NCBI RefSeq assembly: GCF_011745365.1
Contig: NW_024468916.1
Location: forward strand, 1,285,630-1,349,629
Direction: 5' to 3'
From: Cryphonectria parasitica EP155
Taxonomy: Eukaryota; Ascomycota; Sordariomycetes; Diaporthales; Cryphonectriaceae
DNA length: 64,000 nt
Positions 23,043-33,656 of the stretch are shown here, piece after piece (positions within the stretch are counted from its first letter, which is position 1; each line of letters opens with the position of its first letter). The notes beneath the pieces were generated by a model. The model was not told the origin of the DNA and made no database searches. It saw nothing but the letters and a program-made list of their open reading frames with translations. The position numbers were made by a program, and so were the translations under genes.

Positions 23043-23654
23043 TCACCTCAACGCGCTCATGTTTGGGCCGAGTCTCAGCCAGTATGATGTATCAGCGCTT
23101 TCCCAAGTGGCATCCATCCAAGTTGCCCTGGCAAGACGGGGTTCCGCAACGCTGAGAGGCGGGCGAGGCCCAGACAGGCCTTCGTTCATTCCATATGTGT
23201 GCCTGATCATCTCTGGGATTGCTGCGTGCGTGCGATTTGGGTCGATGGGAGGCAGGTCGATGGGCAGCATGTCAAGAGGAAAGGAATTGTCGACGGCCAG
23301 CACAGGGTGTGTGGCGATGGGTGAGAGGTTGAGCGGACCGTCGCCTGGCTGCTCTGGGGGACCGTGGGCGGCCACGTGCGCAAGCCAAAAGGGGATGACG
23401 ATGGGCTGAACCTGGCTGCCCTCCCTGAATTCCTCTGGTACGATGCCGTTGCTCCAGATGAGGCCAGTGGGTACGACAGGCGCTCGAAGGTGTGGTGGCA
23501 CGTCAGGAAAGTGGCCTTGCTGACGAGGGCCGTCCGACGCAGCATCTTGCTGGACGTGATCGCCTCCCCTTGCCGCAGGACCTTGCTGGGCACGACTGCC
23601 TCGCTGTTGGGCATATGACGAGGGGTTGATTGAGCTGGATTTGGTTCCCGACAT
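23043..23654 (-). CDS. hypothetical protein, 203 residues
   Basis: A single-exon frame of 203 residues that I do not recognise. It is supported by strong C-ending codon preference, an A-rich start context (AGAAAATG) and an intergenic position. The N-terminal 55 residues are Gln/Ser/Arg-rich and probably disordered. From about residue 60 the sequence is rich in Pro with scattered Trp and hydrophobic residues (for example PTGLIWSNGIVPEEF, IVIPFWLAHVAAHG, DMLPIDLPPIDPNRTH). I see no signal peptide, membrane segment or known motif. A GAG/GTGAAT donor-like site overlaps the stop codon, so a further 3' exon is possible. The overlapping plus-strand frame (22858-23409) is taken as its shadow. It sits between alt1 and nse2, all three on the minus strand. 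Confidence 0.55.
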   Translation of the reverse strand: MSGTKSSSINPSSYAQQRGSRAQQGPAARGGDHVQQDAASDGPRQQGHFPDVPPHLRAPVVPTGLIWSNGIVPEEFREGSQVQPIVIPFWLAHVAAHGPPEQPGDGPLNLSPIATHPVLAVDNSFPLDMLPIDLPPIDPNRTHAAIPEMIRHTYGMNEGLSGPRPPLSVAEPRLARATWMDATWESADTSYWLRLGPNMSALR

Positions 23655-24732
23655 TTTCTCTCTTGTCTCCCTCTTGTTGTTGTTCGCTCCTTCCTGCCCT
23701 GTTGATGAGATGCAATTTTGTTTGACAAGCAGTCAAGCTTCTTTACTGTTGCTGCTGGGAGGCAAAAACTTGTGCAGAGAACCTGCGTCCTGGCCTTCTT
23801 GTCAGTCTGTTTGATCTTCAAATACTCTTCTCTGTCTGGAAGGTCCCACCTTGTTACCAGCTTTGTTTTTGTTGTTTTGGTGATGGTGATCAGAGTTGAC
23901 AGTCAGCTCCCTTCCCTTCTCCTTGACGTGTCTCACCCAGGCCCAGTGACTTGGATTCACGAGTGATAGTATTGTCTCCGGGAGATGGTAAAATGGGACC
24001 CAGGCCACTGCGAAAATCAGCATGGGACGACCTGACTGAAGAGGGAGAGGACTTGCTCACTTCACCAAAAAGGGGAGATTCAAAGAAAGCTTGTTGTAGG
24101 TGAGAGACAGGGGGACAGTCCCAATAAAATTTGACGATACAATTTGTATCTAAATACATCTTTGCATGGTGGGTCTTTGGTCATGGAGAGCAGTGTCGTC
24201 GTCGCTCCACGCAAACGCATGTTCTGAAGTAGGATGGGCCTTGCTTGCTACTTTTCATCTCCAGAGGCATGTGATTGATTCGGTGTCTAGTCCGGGTACA
24301 TGATAATTTCATATAAGAGTTTCGGGTCCCTCTTTCCTAACTCCCCTGAAGCTGACCTGGCCTGCTTGTAAGCCGTATCATCGTCTGTTTACAACGCTGA
24401 CCACTAAGTAGCTAGGATCAGCAATTTTTTTTCATCCCATTGATGCTTGGAAATTTCCTCTCGTACCTTGGCTGGACCACCGGTTACATGGGAGTTCACT
24501 CGTAACTCCGTACGAGCAGGTATCATGCCTCCTAATAGGTTATCTTCGCACCACGACACGTTCAATTTACCACAATTTACACAAGAGCGCAGATGGACCC
24601 CATGTTTGATTTTTAGTGCATGGTTTCCTTGAGGAAGAGCCAAAAGTAGGCGGGGTATCATTGCGTTCTTTCGTAGTCTGCATACGCAGAGAAAGATGAA
24701 ATTAAGTAAGCAGGTTGAGACGGAAGAGAAGA
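23655..24732. other. intergenic, nse2 to hypothetical gene
   Basis: 1.1 kb between two minus-strand genes: 3' region of nse2 and the promoter of the hypothetical gene. No coding or RNA feature is recognised. Confidence 0.55.
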
Positions 24733-26028
24733 TCACGCATCACTGTCTTCCCCCGCTGGCGTCTCGTATTTCGCCGGAACGTGCAACGGCTCATTGAATG
24801 CCTTGGGACTTCTTCGGTTGAGGTGCTCCTGCTCCTGCTCCTGCTCATCTTCTCTTTCCATTTCGGCAGCGCGCTTGATCTTCCGCAACAGTGGCTCGTC
24901 GTAGTAAAGATCGTCCAACGTAATCTACAATTTCGAGTGTCAGCAACAGAACCGCCCGGCGGCACATTTGGGAAGCCACATGGCCCCAGACAGGCAACTT
25001 ACTACAACGGAGCATCCCGTCTCTGGGCAGGGTTTCGAGATACCCCTGCGATTACCACCTTTGATGAAGGACATGATTGCTTCCTTCTGGAACGAGTGGT
25101 TGCATTTCCGACATGTGTAAGGCTCCGACATGGTCACCAGTGACAGGGGGCACCTGAAGCTCCTCTTCTCCCTCGCAATCTTAATGTCGGCATCAGAGTC
25201 GTCCTGTTGCCCACCTAGATCCAGACCGACATGTGGCCGTCCGTCTCCCTCGAACCACGTGTGTGGATTCGGCACGGGAATATCGTCATCAGCATACAAG
25301 CCCTCATGCCATTGCCGCTTGAAGTCGATGTACGCGTTATTGCTCGCGTACTTGGCGTACGCGCCCAGTTTTTCGTATTCGTCCGCCTTCCTGCGGCGTT
25401 CGAGCTCGTAGAGCTCAACGAGAGACGCGACGCGTACCTCGGGCTCTTGAGCGTCCTCGGCCTCCTGTACTTCTTGGGCCCTCGCTTCTTGTGCCGAGAA
25501 CACTAGCTCAGGTAGATTACCCAAGACCTCCTTCTCGTCCTGCAGCGCGGCCTGTATGTCCAGGACCTCCCTCATCGCCTCCTCCACTTCCAGCGTCAGT
25601 GGCGCGACCACCCTGTCCAGCTCGTCGACCTGGGCTTGCATGGCCTCGATATCGGCCGCGGAGAGGTTCTCCTCACCATCGTCTTCGTCGTCTTCGTCAT
25701 CGTGACTCTCGCCGTTGGCCCGCCTGCGCCGCCGCGCGTATCGCGCCCGCGCTTGAGCGACCTGTTTCCTCTGGCTCGTCACACCGTCGTTGATCGCCCA
25801 CACGGTGGATGCGAGAAGCTCGGCCGACCTCTTGGCGTGCGTGTTGAGCTTGGTATTGAGCTGGCCGTTCGCGAGGTCGCTGAGCTGCTTCTGCCCCGCA
25901 GCATCGAGAGGAAACTCTGGGGACTCGTAGGGGGGCAGCTCGTCGCCGTCTGCCGCGGTGGAGGCCTGTGGCCGGCGGCTGCCTGCTCGTGATGCGCCTA
26001 ACACAAGACGACTTCGTGATGATGGCAT
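24733..26028 (-). CDS. nse2: SUMO E3 ligase Nse2/Mms21 of the SMC5-SMC6 complex
   Basis: Two exons (26028-25003, 24924-24733) give 405 residues. The C-terminal part is an SP-RING (zf-Nse): FRCPLSLVTM, EPYTCRKCNHSF with Cys309 and His311, then KPCPETGC with Cys334 and Cys339; splicing continues it into VITLDDLYYDEPLL. This is the Nse2 type of SP-RING, which promotes SUMO transfer to DNA repair and chromosome-structure proteins while bound to Smc5. The N-terminal two thirds are helical with a basic patch and an acidic run (about residues 140-160) and probably hold the Smc5-binding coiled coil. The terminal 60 residues are charged (Glu/Gln repeats). The chosen ATG is the first that does not read back into the leader; the frame is open to 26163. 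Divergent from the gene at 26765. Confidence 0.92.
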
Positions 26029-26764
26029 GGTGGGGTGTGCGTGCGTGTATCCGTCCTCTATCGAGAGCGAGGTGGAATCTGGGTAGTTCGTGATGTATGA
26101 CAAGTAGAAGACTCTGGCGCCTCTTCTGTCTTGAAGGAGGCTTTTTGGGACCCGTCCAATCACCGCTGCTATTCGAACAATACCGTTTCTCCAAATGGTC
26201 GTGAATAAAAAGCCTTCAACCCGTATTAAATCGGAGTTGAGAAGTGGTTATCTCAAATGGATTTCTTATGACATGTGAGCAGTCTCATACTTTTGGGAAA
26301 CGCGTCAGGGTTTGGAAGACGCGCTGGACGAGGTTAAAATAGCTGAGTAAGCAAGGTCCTCAAGAATGGGGTAAGGTTCCGCCCTGAACGATATTGGGTG
26401 TATCCTATGACGACATCAGCTCGCACAGCGGGCGAGTCTAGCACAGGGTTGCAACGATTGATGGACTGATTGACCGACTGTTCATTTTGAACCTGCAAGG
26501 CACTTTCGTTTTTGAATGACGAAACGGGCTTGTGTGACACAACCCTGGCCGACGCAGCCAGGGTCTCTCTGTGGCATTACTGGCTTTTGGCTCAAAGGAA
26601 TGACAACAAAGACCAGCAGCAGCCCCCGCTGCCTTGCAGGCACACATCAAGCATGCTTTCCACAGCAATTTTGTACCTCATTTAACCTGTGGACACTGCC
26701 CAAGCTCAATCTTCTGGGCAATCACCCTCACTTCTTGGGAATCGGACGGCTCACTACAGTAACC
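26029..26764. promoter_or_regulatory. divergent promoter region, nse2 / uncharacterised gene
   Basis: 736 bp between divergent start codons. No specific site is recognised. Confidence 0.5.
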
Positions 26765-27615
26765 ATGGCCAAAGCGAAGACCAAGAAACAAGACAATCGG
26801 GCCAATCCTATCTCTAAGAAGGGTAAAGTGGACAAGGATGAGGCCAAGAGAACCAAAGACCCCAAGGCAAGCCACCTCTACACGGACGACAACCCCGAGA
26901 CGACTCTCCATGGCACCGGGTTCAAAGATGCGGCAGCTGCTGAAAAGACCAGTGGGTTTCCTTTCGATACTCCTCCTTTGCACCTAATTCTCATATAGAA
27001 TGTTGGTGGTGGTGGTGGTGGAGGTGGATGACCGCCGGACAAGATCCAATGGAATTGATGCTTATCCGGGAGCGGTATTTTTGGCTAACCAAGAGCGACA
27101 CAGTCTCGCTGGTCTCCGAGAGGTCCCTCCTGTACCAGTGGCAAGTGATCAGTACGATGTACAACCGTGCCAAGCATCACCCAAAGAAGACCAAGGACAT
27201 CGAAGCCGCGATTGGCATCTTCAACAAGTGGCTGAAGGAGACATATCGCGAGGCCAAGGCGAACCAGCGCACCTTCAAGCCGCTGTCCAAGAAGACAGTC
27301 GAGTCCTTGCTCCCTGAGCTGAAGAAAGCCCAGGGCGTCGACACAACGTTTGCAGAGATGTACGTCAGGCTGGAGGGGAGGAAGCGACTCGGCAACGTCC
27401 TCGTCGATGACAGCAAGCCCGAAGGGTCCGACTGGGATAAGACGAGAGTGGATGCGCTGAGCAAACTGGTGCCGGACAAGAACAACGAGGTAGATGATGA
27501 CGAGCTGTGGAAGGAGGACGGAGCGCCGTCGCAGTACCACCTGCGTCTCATTTCCTGGGCCTGGTCGCCTCTGTCCGAGTACAAGCTGCTCAAGGCGACA
27601 ACGAACAAGAGCTGA
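26765..27615 (+). CDS. conserved fungal protein of unknown function
   Basis: Two exons (26765-26951, 27104-27615) give 232 residues. The start has a good context (ACCATGG). The N-terminal 45 residues are Lys-rich and resemble a nuclear localisation region. A DNPETTLHGTGFKDAAAAEKT segment runs up to the splice site. Exon 2 has helices around SLLYQWQVISTMYNRAKHHP, IEAAIGIFNKWLKETY and GRKRLGNVLVDDSKP, and ends with the aromatic ISWAWSPLSEYKLL. I think similar proteins occur in other filamentous ascomycetes, but I cannot give a function. The intron (152 nt) uses a weak donor GTGGGT; the acceptor CAG 27101-27103 is chosen because CTAAC lies just upstream and the phases fit. An earlier acceptor (26998) would create an implausible run of Trp or Val codons. 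Confidence 0.75.
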
Positions 27616-29109
27616 ATCCAGCACTCTCCAATGCTGCAGCAAGAGGGCAGGGCAGGCTGACGTTTTAGCATCATGGTGCACGCACAATCACCAGCAAACA
27701 ACTGGAGGCAGAGGGCGTGAGAGGGAGAAAGGAAACTTCCTATTTGGTCGGTGTTGATACCCCAAGAATAATGAGCGAGAATGACAGCAAGCGTGTATGC
27801 TATATGTTTTGACCATCGAGATTCTTGTGGAGCTGATGCAGCACGGCGATTGGACGGTGAGAAAAGTGATGAGGCTCAAGCTGTGTGGCTGGAATGGAAT
27901 CTCAACCTGTGACCGTTTGCGCAGGAGCATCCCACGCTCCACTCCTAGCACGACGACGGGGGCCATGCAAGAGATGGCACCCCCCCTGGAAGGTGGGATC
28001 CATAACACTAGTAGCCGCGATCGCCCCAGTCGTCGGCAGCACCCACGATCGCTCCCAATCGGCCTCAGATCCCGCCAGAGGCTCCTAGGCTTCCTCCTCC
28101 ACACCCAAAACCCGAATTTGCGGTATCCATGTATGTTTTCAGTTTGTGTGTCTGCTGGGGTGGCTCCTCTTCTGTCTATGATGCGGAAAGCAGCCCATTC
28201 TCGACATAACAATGCAGAATTGATTATCGTCGAGGGGGCTAAAGGATCATCACAAGACATGCACACGGTGGGACATGAGGAGTATGGTTGGACAGATGGG
28301 CGGACAGATCTTGCCCACCCCGGTCTATGCACTGTGTTTTTTGGAGAGTATGTACATTACTATGGTATGGTCTTATAGCACCACCTTCTTCGCACAGGAT
28401 ACCAATTCCATACACTAGAACCTTGCCACTGTCTCGCTAAGGCGGTCTGCAAGTCCACATCGATCCCGCCTGTACTCAGATACAGTGCTACTCATAACAT
28501 ACTAGCGCGTCCCTCTTCACTGGTCTCGATCCCTACGCCTCGATAATGTTCCCGCGATCTTGACTTGGACAATAAGCAATCGACTTGCAGTCCCCATCTT
28601 GATGCGTTGTCCCACTCTTTGTCCTTCTCACCTGGGACTGCCAGGCTGCAATTCTCATCCCTCGCAATGCAACTACGGGCCGTAGCGGGTTTTCCGCCAT
28701 GACCTCTTCTATTCTGTCTTTCCTTCCTTGTGGTCTTATAGTCCAAATGCCGAACTTGAGATTGCGCCCCTTGGCTCGTTAGGAATCTCGATTCAGCCCA
28801 TCAACAGCAGGTATTTGCGTGCCTTGAGAGGTGAAGCCCTTTTTCTAATAAAATATTAGTATATTATTGGAGGGCCTTGTTCATTCTCCCTTTTACTTGC
28901 ATTATTGTCCTTCAACACCATCCTGACAGAACAACCGTCAATTATCATCTGTGTGAAGACATTCATCATCCTTCTCTTGTCCCATTTTGAAACCGTCGTC
29001 TTGAGGCGTAACTTGTATCCTGTTGTACGCCCTCATGACGCCGTGACATCCTCCAGTCTTACCACACCACCTTCTACCTTTTCTTTGTGCAAAGTTTCAG
29101 CCAGCGACC
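27616..29109. other. upstream region of the LOV gene
   Basis: 1.5 kb between the uncharacterised gene and the LOV protein. It carries several CGATC-type motifs, including three CGAT at 14-bp intervals (28527-28558), and CGATCG-like sites near 28019 and 28048. Two long overlapping frames on opposite strands (about 27690-28380) have no convincing coding character. Confidence 0.5.
28527..28558. promoter_or_regulatory. three CGAT motifs at 14-bp spacing upstream of the LOV gene
   Basis: CGAT occurs at 28527-28530, 28541-28544 and 28555-28558, exactly 14 bp apart, about 550 bp before the LOV start codon. Another CGATC lies at 28461. White Collar light-response elements are built from spaced GAT-containing repeats, so this is a candidate element. 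Binding is inferred only from the motif. Confidence 0.3.
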
Positions 29110-29774
29110 ATGAATACATGGGAGAAATGTGCTCTTGATGTATGTTCTGACTCCAAAGTGTTGATGGCGGCTGCAAGGTTGACCTGGAGTGTGCTGACTT
29201 TTGCTACCAGTATCAATTCACCGACAAGAAACCCAAAGACGTTCAGGTCTCACAATACAACCAAACCAAACAAAACGATGCCGCAGACCCTCTGATCTAT
29301 CCTGGAATCTACTGTCCAAGCGGGCTAGACCTCATGGGCGTACTGTTCCGGATTTACGCCCGACCCAACCCCCAGGTTAATCTAGGCGCCATCGACTGCT
29401 CCGTCTCCCTCATCGTCTGCGACCTGGCACTGCCAGACTACCCCATCGTCTACGCCTCGGACTCTTTCCTGGAGATGACGGGCTGGAGAATGGATGAGAT
29501 CAAGGGCAGAAACTCCCGCTTCCTGCAGGCGCCCGACGGGAAAGTCGCCGCGCACTCGACGCGGAAATATGTCGACAAGAAGACCGTCCGGGGAATGCGC
29601 GAGGCCATCAAGGCTAACAAGGAGCACCGCACAACGATTACGAACTTTACCAAAGCTGGGAAGCCATTCGTCAACATCCTTACCTTGATTCCGATCACTT
29701 GGGATGGTCCGGAGTATCGATATTCTGTCGGCTTCCAGTGCGACAAGGCAACACTGGGAGCTCGAGCTGTTTGA
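29110..29774 (+). CDS. vvd: VIVID/ENVOY-type LOV domain protein lacking the adduct cysteine
   Basis: Two exons (29110-29139, 29211-29774) give 197 residues: a short N-terminal cap and one LOV (PAS) domain, the layout of Neurospora VVD and Trichoderma ENV1. Seen: GLDLMGVLFRIYARPNPQVNLG, PIVYASDSFLEMTGW, the flavin-binding stretch GRNSRFLQAPDG, TNFTKAGKPFVNILTLIPI and the closing YSVGFQCD with the conserved Gln186. VVD proteins bind flavin and repress the White Collar complex for photoadaptation. The photoactive cysteine of the GRNCRFLQ motif is Ser112 here (codon TCC, 29514-29516), so the usual cysteinyl-flavin adduct cannot form. The rest of the pocket looks intact and the frame is clean, which argues against a pseudogene. 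Splice phase is 0, with a typical GTATGT donor and CTGAC branch site. Confidence 0.92.
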
Positions 29775-31228
29775 ACCCTCCCGTTCTGCGATTTTCCCGA
29801 ACTGCACATACACGAACATGCGCACACAGCAAGGTCATCAGAATTTCAGCCATATGCTTTTAGGTTTTATCGGTACACGCATACACGGTGGCGAGGGACT
29901 GGGACGGTTCACTTAAAAAAAAAACTACGCATTCAGCTTCCAAGCCAACACAGGCTTGATATCATGAGGGGGAAACAGGGAAAAGCATCCTTAGGAGTCT
30001 TGGGTATTACTGCGGCGCGATAAACGCATGGATGATTTGTTATTTCGGTCAATATTTCGGTTGATTTTCTTGAGAGGCATCTGGCTTCTAGGCGTAATGC
30101 TGCTAGGCATATATGATACCCCCACAATGCATAATTGATATTTTTCTTGACTTTCTACAAAGCAGTAACAAAATGCAAGGCAGAGTCCAACTGGTTGGGA
30201 ATATGTGTATACGGTTTGCATAAATGGGTACAAGAATGGGAAAGACAGCCAAGCAGTTGCACTGTAAATTTCGCATGACCGAGATGCTGCTGTCATCACT
30301 TGTTTTTTCTTTTCCTTCCCTTTGAAAGCTACCTTTTTTGGAAGCACGTTTATTACTAAGTTTCCATGCCAGTTTGGAAGTTATCTATCAGGCAACCCAA
30401 AGTTACAGTCCGACATGCTTTATGCAGAATGCCAGCACATGAGCCCAACGGATCTTCCAATGTCTCCTAGCCACCGATCGAGGCCCCCCCTCACAAGAAT
30501 AAGCGCCCACCCTCGCGATCGAGGCCATCCCACCGCCCATTCACGGCACGCCATGGGCAGTTCTCGGCTCCCATAAAGCACCTTGTGCATGTCTAGCATG
30601 GCTACTTTGGTGCAGTCAGCCCATACAGTGTGAGACCGGGCCAATAGTTTCTTGGTTGCATCGGCCGTGCTGGAGCACTTGACACCCTGCCTTGCCTCGC
30701 CTTGCCTGCCCGCGCCTCTTCCTCCTTTTGTCGACACATCATCTAGAATCATGAGGCCAAACTTTGTTTTGTTCTTCTGCTTCTGCCCACTTCTCAAGCC
30801 TGCCTTCTTGTCAAGGTGTGATGCATCTTGCTCGTCCAATCAGTACCCTACGCGCCAGTACGCCCCCCCCCCCTCCCCCCAGCATTGCACTATTCATGCA
30901 TAGACGGGGTGCTAGATTGGGCAGCAGGGCAGCAATAGCCTGTGGAGGGCGCCTGGGTTGTATTGCGTGCACATATTCCTGCTTGCCAAACAGGACACGG
31001 TTGGTTTGACATCGAGAGCTTGCAGCAGAAGTGATCTGGGCCTGCCCATCCCCTCCTTGCTGCAGCTCGTGTTGTACCGCCTTCCATCTTTTTCGTTTCT
31101 TTGTCTGGCTTCTCCTCCTGCTGCAGGTTATGCCCAGATCGTCGTGTGCAATGACGTATTTGGGTAGAAAGGAAGGTCATTTACACTCCCCTCCACGACA
31201 ACAACACCCACGGCAATTAGTTATCTTC
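29775..31228. other. convergent intergenic, LOV gene and GPI protein gene
   Basis: 1.45 kb, the 3' sides of two convergent genes; AT-richer near 29900-30400. No gene is seen. Confidence 0.55.
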
Positions 31229-32350
31229 TCACAAGACGTACAACGCCACCACTAATGCGGTCCCTGCTGCCCAAGTGACCACGCGGCTGCTGCTACTGCG
31301 CGCAGCCATACTGGGCAGCTTACTCCCGGCCTGGACGTCGTATGCCTGGACGCACTGCAGCGTGGCGTTGGAGTCGGCGCCGTTGACCAAGGTCGACTCG
31401 TTGCCCTGCCAGCGGATCAGGACGGGCCAGACACCACCCACGGCGTCGTTGTACGTCACATCGGAGGTGGCCCAGTTGACCACGTCGGAACCGTTAAAGT
31501 TTGCGTGACGACCTGTGGGGGCGTTCAATTTATCAGCCGACCAGTCAGCAAAGGTGGCGGCGCCACGCAGACAAGTTGTAACGACCAGATAGATCAAGCC
31601 AAAAGAAGAAAAGCGCAGACAGAGAATGACAAAGGAAAAAAAAAAGGAAGAAAAAAAGAAGGAGAGGAAGAGAGAGAGAATGTGTGTGGTGGGTTTAGCG
31701 TCCTAGACTCTCAATGTAGAGACGAGACGGTAGGACCGCCATTCACGCACGCACTCATTCATTCACTCATTCACTCACTCACTGCACGTACCTTCCGAAT
31801 AGACGTTAGTGGACGCAAAGGCTGACTTGCAACTGTCTGGAGTTACGACCAGCGGACAAGTGGTATTCTCGTAGACACTTCCTTGCCACGACGCGGCGTT
31901 GCTGACCCATTCGTCCACACACGTCGTGCTCAGCACGTCGCCGCACGTCGCGTGGGTGAAGCTCCCGTTGCTGAACCCGCCCTTGCTGGTGGGGCCCAGG
32001 GAGTACACGCACGCGTACCAGCTCGGGTCCGCCAGCGTCGAGCCGTTGGCCGCCTGCAGGCTGGGCGGCGCGTCCAGGGAGATCGAGGTGGCCGTCAACG
32101 CGTCGGACGTCCCGTTGGTCCGCACTGCAATCGACATGGTCCAGCCGGGCACGGACGGGGCGTCGGGTGCTTGGAAGGGGGCCGACACGTTGGGCGCCGT
32201 GAAGGTGATGGAGCCGGTGGCGTTGGGCAAAGACCGCACCTCGGTCCAGTTGAGCGAGTTGTCGCCGACCGTGAAACCGTAGTTTCCCTCTGCGAGGGCA
32301 GCGCCGCCGAGGAGGGCGACGCTGCTGAGGACGTAGGATAGGGCAGCCAT
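31229..32350 (-). CDS. secreted, probably GPI-anchored glycoprotein
   Basis: Two exons (32350-31792, 31512-31229) give 280 residues. The N-terminus is a clear signal peptide (MAALSYVLSSVALLGGAALA, cleavage near residue 20). The C-terminus has a small-residue/Ser stretch followed by a hydrophobic tail with no basic end (VVTWAAGTALVVALYVL), the pattern of a GPI-attachment signal. Between them are many N-glycosylation sequons (NWT, NAT, NVS, NGT, NGS, NTT, NGS, NES, NAT) and several cysteines that could form disulfides. I do not recognise an enzyme family. A cell-wall or plasma-membrane surface protein is the reasonable inference. The 279-nt intron is long for this window and contains a purine/pyrimidine tract and CATT/CACT repeats (31750-31785). 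Confidence 0.82.
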
Positions 32351-33656
32351 GTTTGGGAGGGTTGACTTTGTTGTGGTGGGTGCGAAAAACGCTTCCTATG
32401 TCGCCCTTATGTAGGGCAACTCTTGTGTAGCCTGGATGCTGACCTGGCTCGTGAAGGATCATCAAGCATTCTCATCAGCTGTCCCTTAATATGCATATCA
32501 TGCTATCTCGATCCTAGTTTGTGAGACAACCACTCAGTTGATGTGGCAGCCTGATTTGGGAGCGGGGCGAAGGAATAAGCACAGCCACCTGCTAAGATAC
32601 AGCACACACATTAGATGTACACTAGTAGGAATTGCCCCGATACTGGATCCTCAAAATGAATGGCCTGGATTAAATTTCTGGTGCGCATCCGGGCAACAAA
32701 GTATCTATCTTTAGAATGTTTAGTATGTGATGGGCTTTGAGTAGCTTCTGAATTATGAATAGCATCACTTCAAAAGCACGTGGTATTGGGGAGAAAAGCG
32801 ATCGCCAGTCTCTCAGAACAGGCTGTACCTATATATTTCCCCACACATGGAACCTCAACTTGTGCCGTGACGTTGTCTGAACTGGTATTGTCTGATCTAA
32901 TCCGTAGAAGACTATGGGTTTGGGTAATTTTGAACAAAACGCCCTACGATGACGCGACGAGACTACAGACACAAATTCTACCGGCCGTGAAGATGCCTCC
33001 CCTCCGAGGCCTCGTCCTCGTGAAGCTTCCATCGCAAGAAGGGAACCAAGACCCCCGCCCCCTCTCGCCTACGCGAACAGGCTTCCTTCTCGAGGACGGG
33101 CTTGAGGACGGACCCAATCAGTGCTGTAATTCTGATGCTGCCGCCTGCGCGGAGGTTCCACCACTGCATTGGACCTGAAGGCCTGATGAGTGCTTCTTTA
33201 TGTGAGTGAAAAGATGACGCAGACTTTCACATGCTTGCTCCAAGAGACCGGCAGAGGTAAGGATCTGACGGTCGATGAATTAGAGTATTCAAGGCTTTAT
33301 TGGTGACAAGCCTCAACCAGCTTCAAAATGGACGCATGACATCCGGATGTTGGCATCACGGCCGTGGTTTTCGGAGAGTTGCTGAATATAATTTGGACTA
33401 AAACATCAGTTGACTTTTCGGTGTCAATCCGCTTGCAAATATAGAAGGCTGAAGCACCCTTTCGTGATATGGTTGAGACTTGAATTGGCGATACAAAGCA
33501 ACTGGCCGAGGCCGAGGGGGCACAGCCATCTTGGTGGAGGCGCCATGCTAAGAGTCTTGCGTTGCCGACAGTAGACGTATCCAAAAGCCCAAAGAAATGT
33601 ATGATACTCATTCTCAGCAGGAATTGGTGGGTATCATAATGACATCTACCTAGCCC
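32351..33656. other. intergenic, fpg to GPI protein gene
   Basis: 1.3 kb. A GC3-biased stretch at 32980-33180 is open on both strands (61 codons plus, 63 codons minus). It might be part of a small gene, but no complete structure could be built, so none is called. Confidence 0.45.

Noticed and set aside
22858..23409. Plus-strand frame of 183 codons
   Set aside because: It is antisense to the hypothetical minus-strand gene, which has the better codon use and start context.
26999..27103. Alternative exon start at 26999 in the uncharacterised gene
   Set aside because: It would encode a run of Trp or Val from a GGT repeat; the acceptor at 27103 gives a normal sequence with a nearby branch site.
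27688..28378. Two long overlapping frames on opposite strands before the LOV gene
   Set aside because: Neither shows coding codon preference or a recognisable motif, and the region is better explained as a promoter.
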